From assembly GCA_934456315.1 (NCBI GenBank), contig CAKSHG010000155.1, positions 1-5,487 of the forward strand: 5,487 bases of DNA. Direction: 5' to 3'. Source of the DNA: an uncultured Oscillospiraceae bacterium. GTDB lineage: Bacteria; Bacillota; Clostridia; Oscillospirales; Ruminococcaceae. The position numbers and the translations under genes were made by a program. Below the pieces are notes generated by a model. It did no database searches, was not told where the DNA came from, and saw nothing but the letters and a program-made list of their open reading frames with translations. This document shows, in pieces, positions 1 through 5,487 of this stretch. The number at the start of each line of letters is the position of its first letter. The first letter of the stretch is position 1.

Positions 1-1523
1 AGCTCGGCAAGCGGGTTGTTCTGATCCATGAACTGGGACAGCGGAGAGGAACCGAAGAACTCTCTCATCGCAGAGATTACCTGACGGCAGTTAACGAAGG
101 AGTCGGGGGTTACCTTCTCCTGATCCTGGCTGGAAAGCGCCATCTTCTCGCGGATAGTTCTCTCCATGCGGGTGAAGCCGATGCGGAACTGATTCTGGAG
201 CAGCTCGCCTACGCAGCGGATACGTCTGTTGCCGAGGTGGTCGATATCGTCTACCTCGCCGACGTCCTCGTTAAGACCGATGAAGTAGCTTACGGTCGCG
301 AAGATGTCCTCGATGGTGATGTGCTTGGGGATAAGCTCCTCTGCACGCGCCTTGATGAGAACGCGCAGGGTATCCTGGTCGCCTGCCGCTTCCTCGAGGA
401 TATCGCGGAGAACTGCAAAGCGTACATGCTCGTTGATGCCGAGGGACTCAACGTCCATATCGCCGGTGTAAACCTTGATGTCTACCATACCGTTGCCGGA
501 TACCTTTACGGTAGCGCCCTCGCGGGTGGGATGAACGATGGTGACGTCGATAACGCCGGCATTCTCGATCTCGAGAGCCTTTTCCTTGGTGATGACCTCG
601 CCCTCGTCGACGAGTATCTCACCGGTCAGCGGCGCGATGACTGCCTCGGCAGCCTTCTTGCCGTAGATACGCTCGGAAATAGCGAGCTTCTTATTATACT
701 TATAGCGGCCAAATCTGGAGAGGTCGTATCTCTTGGCGTCGAAGAACAGCATATTGAGCTGATTCTGCGCGGACTCCACGGAAGCCATGTCGCCGGGGTG
801 GAGCTTCTTGTAAACCTCGAGGAGAGCCTCTTCCTTGTTCTGGGTGCTGTCCTTCTCGATGGTGCTGGTTATGCGGGGATCCTCGCCGAACTTTCCGGTC
901 AGCTCGCCGTTGGTGGAAAGACCGATGGAGCGCAGGAATGTTGTTACGGGGATCTTTCTGTTCTTATCGATACGAACGTAGAACACATCGTTTGCGTCCA
1001 TCTCGTACTCGAGCCAGGCGCCGCGGTTCGGGATAACAGTAGCCTTGAACAGCTTCTTACCGGTCTTATCGTGCTCAAAATCGTAGTAAACGCCCGGAGA
1101 ACGAACGAGCTGAGATACTACAACACGCTCAGAGCCGTTGATAACGAATGTACCGCTGTCAGTCATGAGCGGCAGATCGCCCATATAGATCTCGCTGTCG
1201 ATAACGGAACCAGTTTCTTTGTTCAGAAGTCTGGCTGTAACGCGTATCGGGACCGCATAAGTCGCGTCGCGCTCCTTGCACTCCTCAATGGTATACTTGA
1301 TCTTGTCGTCGAAACGGTGGCTGATGAACGAGAGTTCGTACTTGCCATTCGCGTCAGTTATCGGGGAAACGTCCCTGAAAACTTCCTTGATGCCGTCCTG
1401 CAGGAACCACTCGTAGGAATCCTTCTGAATACCTATGAGGTTCGGCATGTCGATTACCTCATTGATTTTAGAAAAACTCATTCGGGTGGTTTTTCCGAGC
1501 TGTATGGGCTTTACATTCACCAT
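1..1523 (-). CDS. rpoB: DNA-directed RNA polymerase subunit beta, N-terminal part (cut by window edge)
   Basis: RpoB is the beta subunit of RNA polymerase and forms much of the active-site cleft. I read 507 codons from the ATG at 1523-1521; the frame stays open to the left edge, so well over half of the usual 1,150-1,250 residues are missing. Family signatures include GDLPLMTDSGTFVING (about residues 115-130), ERVVVSQLVRSPGVYY (132-147), DIDHLGNRRIRCVGE (426-440) and QFRIGFTRMER (445-455). The last residues, FFGSSPLSQFMDQNNPLAE (489-507), are the first part of the rifampicin-resistance cluster, ending at E. coli-equivalent residue 523. Q497, F498 and D500, which correspond to E. coli Q513, F514 and D516, are wild type; the E. 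coli Q510 position is Pro. The start is fixed by the ribosome site AAGGAGTGAT (1531-1540), 7 nt before ATG. The gene has its own promoter at 1647-1675 and an upstream terminator, so it does not depend on the phosphatase operon. Confidence 0.98.
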   Translation of the reverse strand, partial: MVNVKPIQLGKTTRMSFSKINEVIDMPNLIGIQKDSYEWFLQDGIKEVFRDVSPITDANGKYELSFISHRFDDKIKYTIEECKERDATYAVPIRVTARLLNKETGSVIDSEIYMGDLPLMTDSGTFVINGSERVVVSQLVRSPGVYYDFEHDKTGKKLFKATVIPNRGAWLEYEMDANDVFYVRIDKNRKIPVTTFLRSIGLSTNGELTGKFGEDPRITSTIEKDSTQNKEEALLEVYKKLHPGDMASVESAQNQLNMLFFDAKRYDLSRFGRYKYNKKLAISERIYGKKAAEAVIAPLTGEILVDEGEVITKEKALEIENAGVIDVTIVHPTREGATVKVSGNGMVDIKVYTGDMDVESLGINEHVRFAVLRDILEEAAGDQDTLRVLIKARAEELIPKHITIEDIFATVSYFIGLNEDVGEVDDIDHLGNRRIRCVGELLQNQFRIGFTRMERTIREKMALSSQDQEKVTPDSFVNCRQVISAMREFFGSSPLSQFMDQNNPLAE

Positions 1524-1568
1524 CGGCTTTATCACTCCTTAACAAAATTCCGGTCTTGGACGCGCTGG

Positions 1569-1618
1569 AAAAAGCTTCTTTTTGACGCGTTTTAAGCGTC
1601 AAAAACGGGCTTTTACGC
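1569..1618 (-). promoter_or_regulatory. rpoB 5' leader with perfect hairpin and competing alternatives
   Basis: The predicted rpoB leader runs about 115 nt, from a transcription start near 1640 to the ATG. It contains a perfect 10-bp inverted repeat, TTTTTGACGC (1579-1588) and GCGTCAAAAA (1596-1605), with a 7-nt loop. Each arm could also pair elsewhere. The upstream segment GCGTAAAA (minus strand, 1618-1611) can pair imperfectly with TTTTTGACGC of the minus strand (1605-1596). The downstream segment AAAAAG (minus strand, 1583-1578) can pair with CTTTTT (1574-1569). The three structures share bases and exclude one another, as in an attenuator. However, no GC-rich stem followed by a clean U-run is visible, so premature termination is not demonstrated. 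Only the inverted repeat is certain; a regulatory role is inference. Confidence 0.4.
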
Positions 1619-1646
1619 ACACAAATCCATTATGATACATTATGAA

Positions 1647-1675
1647 ATTATACCATAATTATCGGGAAAAGTCAA
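1647..1675 (-). promoter_or_regulatory. rpoB promoter, housekeeping sigma type
   Basis: On the minus strand the -35 box TTGACT (1675-1670) is separated by exactly 17 bp from a perfect -10 box TATAAT (1652-1647). TG precedes the -10 box with one base between (TGGTATAAT), giving an extended -10 element. The predicted start is near 1640. T-rich and A-rich tracts lie just upstream of the -35 box (about 1683-1745) and could act as an UP element. Five of six bases match at -35 and all six at -10, so a strong SigA-dependent promoter is expected, which fits rpoB. Confidence 0.85.
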
Positions 1676-1823
1676 GCATTTTGCAGTAAAAAAACTGCGT
1701 GATATTCCGCGCATTTTTGTCACAAGCGGCGATTTTTTTGCCCAAAGTAACAAACTTTGATGATTTTCGTGCTCAAATTGTTGCAAATCAGACAAAATTG
1801 CATTTTGCAGCCCTAATTACAAG
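1676..1823. repeat. AT-rich spacer upstream of rpoB promoter with an 11-bp direct repeat and small inverted repeats
   Basis: This is the part of the 344-bp gene-free stretch that lies between the phosphatase terminator and the rpoB promoter. I find no credible gene in it. The 11-mer GCATTTTGCAG occurs exactly at 1676-1686, touching the rpoB -35 box, and again at 1800-1810. A near copy starts at 1711 (GCATTTTTG). Short perfect inverted repeats are GCAGT/ACTGC (1683-1687 and 1694-1698, A-only spacer), CAAAGT/ACTTTG (1743-1748 and 1754-1759) and CAAAAT/ATTTTG (1793-1798 and 1802-1807). The stretch could hold regulator sites or simply low-complexity AT-rich DNA. No function is assigned. Confidence 0.45.
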
Positions 1824-1855
1824 AAAAAACCGCCGGATAACGCTCCAGGCGGTTT
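1821..1855 (-). terminator. Rho-independent terminator of the VWA-phosphatase operon
   Basis: Read on the minus strand, AAACCGCC (1855-1848) pairs perfectly with GGCGGTTT (1834-1827). The stem continues inward past one bulged base by a GGA/TCC pairing, leaving a loop of about 6 nt. The stem runs into a T-tract, TTTTTTCTT (1829-1821). It begins 12 nt after the phosphatase stop codon at 1870-1868. It should separate this operon from rpoB. The AAAAAA on its other side offers only a weak tail for plus-strand termination, where no gene needs it. Confidence 0.88.
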
Positions 1856-1867
1856 GCATATACATTA

Positions 1868-2659
1868 TTAACTGTCAGCCCGTATGACTGCGACCGAGAT
1901 ATCATCGCGGCTGCCAGCGACCGAGCGCTCCCGAAGGTGCTCCGAAAGAGCCGGGATATCCTGCTGCGAAAGCCTGGAAGTGCGCCCCGCGAAGCTAAGC
2001 AGGTCGTCCCTGCTTAGGAAAGAGTTGATAAGCCCGTCGCTGGAAAGCGTGACGCTGCGCATCGCGCCCTCCCGCCAGAAGCTGCGGAAGCTGTTTATCG
2101 CGTCCCCGTCGCACAGCGAGGTCGTGAGATTTCCAACCAGCCTGTCATCCTCCGGCATGGGGAATCCCGCACCGGCAGCGGTTTCCAGCGTGAACGTACC
2201 GTCGCCTATCTGTAGCCCGAAAACTCCGTCCCGGTCAGCCGCCGCAAGTATCAGCGTCGCGCCGTACATCACTTCCGGCTGGATACCGCCGTACTTTTCG
2301 CTTATCCCGCGCTCCTGCGGGGTCAGCGGTGAAAACCGCAGGTGAGCGGCTATCTCATCGTTCCAGCCGCAGATTATGTTGCCCGCGATACGCCGCGCAG
2401 CCTCCGCCGGGTCGTTGGAAAACACCGCGGAAAGGCTGCCGTTACGCTCGCAGAAATCCGTAAGTGAGCGCAGAGCGACCCGCGCCGCCATCTCGCTGCC
2501 GGAGGCGCTGCGGAAGTGCTTCTCGCTGCCGTGACCGTCGGACACTGCGGCGACCGCGAGCGTATCCGTGATAAGCACCCTTGCGCTGTCCTGGCAGGGA
2601 GTGCCGGTATCCTCATGTGAAGCTCCCCTGACTGATACAGCAAAGCCGCTGAACTTCAT
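1868..2659 (-). CDS. PP2C-family Ser/Thr protein phosphatase (TerY-P-associated type)
   Basis: This 263-residue protein is a predicted cytoplasmic, metal-dependent Ser/Thr protein phosphatase of the PP2C superfamily (PF13672-like). It has no signal peptide or membrane segment. Motifs appear in the expected order: GASHEDTGTPCQD (12-24, with D24 a metal ligand), SDGHGS (40-45, D41 metal ligand), YGATLI (132-137), QIGDG (150-154), LSSDGL (205-210, D208) and RDDIS (251-255, metal Asp). All PP2C metal-site acidic residues therefore appear to be present and activity is likely. The GxSH...CQD opening is typical of the short bacterial phosphatases found next to TerY-like VWA genes. The ATG lies 8 nt after the stop of the VWA gene, with only a poor ribosome site (TGGGA), which suggests translational coupling. 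The terminator at 1821-1855 ends the transcript. The substrate is unknown; a protein phosphorylated by a partner Ser/Thr kinase is the natural guess. Confidence 0.9.
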   Translation of the reverse strand: MKFSGFAVSVRGASHEDTGTPCQDSARVLITDTLAVAAVSDGHGSEKHFRSASGSEMAARVALRSLTDFCERNGSLSAVFSNDPAEAARRIAGNIICGWNDEIAAHLRFSPLTPQERGISEKYGGIQPEVMYGATLILAAADRDGVFGLQIGDGTFTLETAAGAGFPMPEDDRLVGNLTTSLCDGDAINSFRSFWREGAMRSVTLSSDGLINSFLSRDDLLSFAGRTSRLSQQDIPALSEHLRERSVAGSRDDISVAVIRADS

Positions 2660-2667
2660 TCCCAGGT

Positions 2668-3405
2668 TTACCAGCCTTCCTCGATGTCTGCGCTGATCTC
2701 GTCGCTGTCAGCGAACTCGCGTATCTGCTCCGCCGCGGACTGCTGCTTTGTGCGCATATCATCCTCGGATTCAGCAAGGCGGACGCTGCGGCTTCCTATC
2801 TGCGAGGAAGTTACTGCGACGAACTTTATCAGCTTGGCAAGCGCCTCGCCGTTATGCGCCGTAACAACGCTGTCCGGGTCGCCGGTGAACCGCGCTAGGA
2901 TATCGTGGTCGGCGTCCTCGCCGATGGCGACCGCCGCCTTTATGCCGTTGGAATACCAGCGGTTCTTCGACAGGATATCCAGTCCCTTTTCATAGTTGTC
3001 GGTGGGATATCCGTCCGACATCAGTATCATTACCGGAGCAAACGAAAGGCTCGGCGACTTCATGAATTCGTTTCTGGACAGCTTTGCGGCAAGCTCGGTC
3101 AGGGCGCTTCCGAGGTCGGTGACGTTCTCGGCGTCAAGGGGCTTCCACTCGAATTCATCAATGGATACCGGCTCGCTGTACATCCACTCACAGCCGCCGG
3201 AGAACTTCAGTACTGCAAGCTTGATATCAGCGTCCGCGCCGCCTATGCCCTTGATTTCGGGGATAAGCTCCTCCATAACGGAATTTACGGTGCCTATCTT
3301 GCTGCCGCCCATGCTGCCGGAGCAGTCGATGAGGAAAAACAGCACCATGGATTTCTTGGCGATCTCTTCCGCGTCGTCAAAAGGATTAACAGGTGTATCT
3401 GACAT
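2668..3405 (-). CDS. TerY-like von Willebrand factor A domain protein
   Basis: This 245-residue protein is almost entirely a VWA domain. The metal-ion-dependent adhesion site (MIDAS) is complete: DCSGS (D27, S29, S31), T96 in NVTDLGSAL, and D131 in MSDGYPTD. The domain resembles the TerY family (COG4245 type) rather than secreted adhesins. There is no signal peptide or membrane segment, so it should act in the cytoplasm, probably as a metal-dependent protein-binding module. An acidic, charged tail (about 211-245) follows the domain. The start is supported by AGGAGGGG (3419-3412), 6 nt before ATG. It is the first gene of a two-gene operon with the PP2C phosphatase, driven by a near-perfect promoter at 3444-3472. 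TerY-like VWA, PP2C and a Ser/Thr kinase are described as the TerY-P triad of stress or tellurite-response systems. No kinase is encoded within this window. The partner and ligand are unknown. Confidence 0.88.
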   Translation of the reverse strand: MSDTPVNPFDDAEEIAKKSMVLFFLIDCSGSMGGSKIGTVNSVMEELIPEIKGIGGADADIKLAVLKFSGGCEWMYSEPVSIDEFEWKPLDAENVTDLGSALTELAAKLSRNEFMKSPSLSFAPVMILMSDGYPTDNYEKGLDILSKNRWYSNGIKAAVAIGEDADHDILARFTGDPDSVVTAHNGEALAKLIKFVAVTSSQIGSRSVRLAESEDDMRTKQQSAAEQIREFADSDEISADIEEGW

Positions 3406-3443
3406 AAGGTTCCCCTCCTGATCAATATAATTATACTGTATTC

Positions 3444-3472
3444 ATTATACCATCGTGTGAGGGAATTGTCAA
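3444..3472 (-). promoter_or_regulatory. Promoter of the VWA-phosphatase operon, consensus housekeeping type
   Basis: On the minus strand a perfect -35 box TTGACA (3472-3467) is followed after 17 bp by a perfect -10 box TATAAT (3449-3444), again with an extended TGG before it. The predicted start is near 3437, which leaves a leader of about 30 nt carrying the AGGAGGGG ribosome site. A second TATAAT (3435-3430) lies just downstream but has no matching -35 box. No terminator is visible between the amidase stop (3489-3487) and this promoter, so read-through from the amidase gene may add to expression. Confidence 0.9.
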
Positions 3473-3486
3473 TCATCTTGACATAA

Positions 3487-4269
3487 TCATTCCGCCGTGA
3501 TATTATTATATTCAGTAATGAGGGCGGCTTCCTCGTCAGACCAGGCGTTTTCCGGCTGCTCAGATACCGCGTCCACATACTCCAGTATGCCGCTGTAGAT
3601 GGTGAATGCAAGCTGCTGCTGATATTCTTCAGTGGCGAGCTTCGCTTCCTCCTCCGGATTCGAAAGGAACCCGCACTCTATCATCAGCGAGGGATTCTTG
3701 TTGGATTTCAGCAGGAACAGCTCGTCGCCGGAGAGCTTTATCTCCCGGTCGTTGCCGGGCTGGAGCTGCGCGAAACGCGCCTGCATTATCTGCGCCAGAG
3801 TGCGGTTGTCAGGATTGTTGTTATTGTAGAACATCTGACCGCCGAAATACTGCGGGTCTGTGTAATTGTTCTGGTGGATACAAAGGAATATGCTGTCGGG
3901 ATAGCTCTGGATTATCTCAAGCCGGTTATCCATATCGGACAGCTTCTGGTTGCGTATGCCCTCCACGCCGGGGTCGTATATCGAGATATCCTCGTCCCGG
4001 GTAAGGACCGTGCGGAATCCGGAAAGCTCCAGCAGCTGCCGGAGATGCTTCACCACGGAAAGGTTCACGTCCTTTTCGAGCACTCCGTTCTTGCCGACCG
4101 CTCCGCTGTCAAGGCCTCCGTGACCGGCGTCCAATACGATGACCGGGCGCTCCGCCGTGTCGGCAGAAGTCGGAACCGCGCTGTCCGTCACCCTCGCGCA
4201 AACCGCCAGGAAAGCAAAGATCCCCAGCATACACGCGGCAAATCTGAAAGTTTTTTTGTTGAATTTCAT
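3487..4269 (-). CDS. N-acetylmuramoyl-L-alanine amidase, CwlD-like (Amidase_3), membrane-anchored
   Basis: This enzyme cleaves the amide bond between N-acetylmuramic acid and L-alanine in peptidoglycan, acting outside the membrane. The 260 residues begin with a basic tip (MKFNKKTFR) and a hydrophobic segment (about 9-25), an uncleaved anchor or signal peptide. The Amidase_3 domain spans about 42-232. The zinc ligands are H50 (DAGHGG), E65 (LEKDVNL) and H132 (CIHQNN), with catalytic E198 in MIECGFLSNPEE. Length and the FLSNPEE...YQQQLAFTIYSGILEYV ending match CwlD, which makes the muramic-delta-lactam of the spore cortex. General Amidase_3 autolysins share these motifs, so cwlD is not assigned firmly. 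An acidic tail of about 28 residues follows the domain. The ATG has a weak ribosome site, GGGGGT (4282-4277), 7 nt upstream. The gene is divergent from radA, with an inverted repeat and a SigE-like promoter candidate between them. Confidence 0.92.
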   Translation of the reverse strand: MKFNKKTFRFAACMLGIFAFLAVCARVTDSAVPTSADTAERPVIVLDAGHGGLDSGAVGKNGVLEKDVNLSVVKHLRQLLELSGFRTVLTRDEDISIYDPGVEGIRNQKLSDMDNRLEIIQSYPDSIFLCIHQNNYTDPQYFGGQMFYNNNNPDNRTLAQIMQARFAQLQPGNDREIKLSGDELFLLKSNKNPSLMIECGFLSNPEEEAKLATEEYQQQLAFTIYSGILEYVDAVSEQPENAWSDEEAALITEYNNITAE

Positions 4270-4282
4270 TTCGAATACCCCC

Positions 4283-4303
4283 GGACAAATTCTCTATTTG
4301 TCC
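4283..4303. repeat. Perfect inverted repeat upstream of the amidase gene, possible operator
   Basis: GGACAAAT (4283-4290) and ATTTGTCC (4296-4303) are perfect reverse complements separated by 5 nt. The element sits 14 bp before the amidase start and directly abuts its ribosome site. It overlaps the start expected for the candidate promoter at 4306-4334, a classic position for a repressor operator. As RNA it could also form an 8-bp hairpin next to the ribosome site. No T-tract follows, so it is not a terminator. The symmetry is certain; the role is inferred. Confidence 0.5.
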
Positions 4304-4305
4304 AT

Positions 4306-4334
4306 AAGATATGAGCAAGTCCCGGGAAATATGA
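4306..4334 (-). promoter_or_regulatory. Candidate SigE-like (sporulation mother-cell) promoter for the amidase gene
   Basis: On the minus strand, TCATATT (4334-4328) fits the Bacillus SigE -35 pattern (kmATATT). Exactly 14 bp later CATATCTT (4313-4306) partly matches the SigE -10 pattern CATACAnT: the CATA core and the final T agree, two bases differ. No good TTGACA/TATAAT pair is seen in this spacer facing the amidase. B. subtilis cwlD belongs to the SigE regulon, so the match is plausible in context, but a partial match in AT-containing DNA can arise by chance. Confidence 0.3.
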
Positions 4335-4426
4335 CTGGGGATATGCCGAATAATGCAGATCAGCCGCGAGCACACTCATCTGAACATCTCGATTTTATTC
4401 TGCGTATCCATAGAAAAGGAGAAAAT

Positions 4427-5487
4427 ATGGCAAAACCAAAAACCGTGTTCGTATGCAGCGAATGCGGACAGGAATACTCAAAATGGAACGGCATGTGCAC
4501 CGCCTGCGGAAGCTGGAACACCATCGAAGAAGCGGAGCCGGCTCCGGTCATCGGCGGGAAGTACTCCGCGCCCGTCGGGGAGCTGAAGTTCAGCCCCATC
4601 GGCGACGTAGACTGCGACGATGAGATACGATACGGCACTGGAAGCTCCGAGCTTGACAGGGTGCTCGGCGGCGGTCTGGTGAAAGGCTCACTGGTGCTCA
4701 TCGGCGGCGACCCGGGTATCGGTAAATCCACGCTGCTGCTGCAGATATGCGGATTCATGGGCGCAGAGCATACTATACTCTACGTTTCCGGCGAGGAATC
4801 CGAACGGCAGATAAAGCTCCGCGCCGACCGCCTGGGAGTATCTAACAGCGGACTCATGCTGGCGTCCGGCAACAACTGCGAGAGCATAATCCAGGCTGTC
4901 AGGAAAAATAAGCCGGATATCGTCATAATCGACTCGATACAGACAATCACGTCCAGCGGGATAACCTCCTCCGCAGGCAGCGTCGTGCAGGTAAGGGAGT
5001 GCACCAACGCATTCATGCACCTCGCAAAATCCGAGGAGATACCGATATTCATAGTCAGCCACGTCAACAAGGACGGCGGAATTGCCGGTCCGAAAATAAT
5101 GGAGCACATCGTTGACACGGTGCTGTACTTCGAGGGCGAAAAGCAGCTCTCCTACCGCATACTGCGTGCAATAAAGAACCGTTTCGGCTCCACGAACGAA
5201 ATAGGCGTGTTCAACATGGACGACGACGGTCTGCACGAGGTCACGAATCCGTCGGAGATGATGCTCTCCGGACGTATCACCACCGTTTCAGGGAGCACGG
5301 TAGTCTGCACCATCGAGGGCACCCGACCGATTCTCGCGGAGGTGCAGGCGCTGGTGACGAAATCCTCGCTTTCCGCGCCGCGCCGCGTCGCGACCGGCTT
5401 TGACTACAACCGGCTGTACATGATACTGGCGGTGCTGGAAAAGCGCACCGGGTTCTTCTTCGGCGGAGTGGACGTTTACATCAACAT
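4427..5487 (+). CDS. radA: DNA repair protein RadA/Sms, N-terminal part (cut by window edge)
   Basis: RadA is a RecA-like, DnaB-related ATPase that helps process recombination intermediates and extend strand exchange in repair and transformation. I read 353 codons to the right edge; the usual length is about 450-460, so roughly 100 C-terminal residues are missing. A four-cysteine zinc finger opens the protein (C10, C13, C24, C27). Walker A is GGDPGIGKST (93-102) and Walker B is IVIIDS (165-170). The RadA-specific KNRFG motif is at 250-254. The Lon-protease-like C-terminal domain begins near 275 and includes SLSAPRRVATGFDYNRL (314-330). The segment SHVNKDGGIAGPK (211-223) is a mild variant of the usual GHVTKEG-IAGP sequence. 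The start is set by AAGGAGA (4416-4422), 4 nt before ATG. The gene diverges from the amidase gene; no convincing promoter was found for it in the 157-bp spacer. Confidence 0.98.
   Translation, partial: MAKPKTVFVCSECGQEYSKWNGMCTACGSWNTIEEAEPAPVIGGKYSAPVGELKFSPIGDVDCDDEIRYGTGSSELDRVLGGGLVKGSLVLIGGDPGIGKSTLLLQICGFMGAEHTILYVSGEESERQIKLRADRLGVSNSGLMLASGNNCESIIQAVRKNKPDIVIIDSIQTITSSGITSSAGSVVQVRECTNAFMHLAKSEEIPIFIVSHVNKDGGIAGPKIMEHIVDTVLYFEGEKQLSYRILRAIKNRFGSTNEIGVFNMDDDGLHEVTNPSEMMLSGRITTVSGSTVVCTIEGTRPILAEVQALVTKSSLSAPRRVATGFDYNRLYMILAVLEKRTGFFFGGVDVYIN

Noticed and set aside
237..1595. A 452-codon plus-strand open frame
   Set aside because: It lies antisense to rpoB, begins at GTG without a convincing ribosome site, runs past the rpoB start and through its ribosome site and leader, and shows no recognisable domain. 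The minus-strand rpoB reading is unambiguous.
1699..1887. A 62-codon plus-strand open frame in the rpoB upstream spacer
   Set aside because: It starts at GTG with no ribosome site, crosses the Rho-independent terminator and ends inside the phosphatase gene. Its content mirrors AT-rich spacer DNA.
2905..3402. Plus-strand open frames of 141-165 codons opposite the VWA gene
   Set aside because: They are antisense shadows of a gene with clear VWA motifs, and lack promoters, ribosome sites and recognisable domains.
3294..3611. A 105-codon minus-strand frame spanning the amidase end, the spacer and the VWA start
   Set aside because: It overlaps two well-supported genes in another frame and crosses a strong promoter. 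The sequence is a frame-shifted reading of both genes.
4192..4206. Possible lipobox at the amidase N-terminus (LAVC, residues 21-24)
   Set aside because: Val at the position before Cys does not fit the usual Gly/Ala/Ser of a lipobox, so a plain anchor or signal peptide is more likely.
4320..4327. 8-bp palindrome TCCCGGGA in the amidase-radA spacer
   Set aside because: It has no loop, no repeats elsewhere in the window and falls in the spacer of the candidate promoter. Too short to interpret.
4335..4426. Search for a housekeeping promoter for radA
   Set aside because: AATAAT (4349-4354) and TATTCT (4396-4401) resemble -10 boxes, but neither has an acceptable -35 box 16-18 bp upstream, so no promoter is called.
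4688..5236. A 182-codon minus-strand open frame opposite radA
   Set aside because: It is antisense to radA, whose Walker, KNRFG and zinc-finger motifs fix the coding strand. It has no recognisable domain.

Overview
The window carries five protein genes. Four lie on the minus strand and one on the plus strand. The proteins are typical of a Gram-positive, Clostridia-type bacterium: a clostridial-looking RpoB N-terminus, a CwlD-like cell-wall amidase, RadA, strong AGGAGG-type ribosome sites and TTGACA/TATAAT promoters. Genes look moderately GC-rich and the spacers are AT-rich. This would suit the Oscillospiraceae/Ruminococcaceae, but the genus cannot be fixed from this sequence alone.

Layout, left to right. 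Positions 1-1523 (minus) hold the first 507 codons of rpoB, cut by the window edge inside the rifampicin-resistance region. Positions 1524-1867 are a gene-free, AT-rich spacer. It contains the rpoB leader with a perfect hairpin, a near-consensus promoter, several small inverted repeats, an 11-bp direct repeat, and a Rho-independent terminator for the upstream operon. Positions 1868-3405 (minus) are a compact two-gene operon: a TerY-like von Willebrand A (VWA) protein followed 8 nt later by a PP2C-type protein phosphatase. A near-perfect promoter precedes the operon. Positions 3487-4269 (minus) encode a membrane-anchored N-acetylmuramoyl-L-alanine amidase of the CwlD type. Positions 4270-4426 are a divergent spacer with a perfect inverted repeat and a candidate sporulation-type (SigE-like) promoter facing the amidase. 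Positions 4427-5487 (plus) are the first 353 codons of radA, cut by the right edge.

rpoB and radA are housekeeping genes (transcription and recombination/DNA repair). The VWA and PP2C pair is the most interesting part. These two families are known partners in the TerY-P phosphosignalling triads linked to tellurite/stress (Ter) systems, where the third member is a Ser/Thr kinase. No kinase is encoded within the window, so this is either a reduced two-gene version or one whose kinase is elsewhere. The pair looks strongly transcribed and cytoplasmic, and is separated from rpoB by a terminator. I see no mobile element, CRISPR array, tRNA or rRNA, and no clear evidence of an entirely new system.
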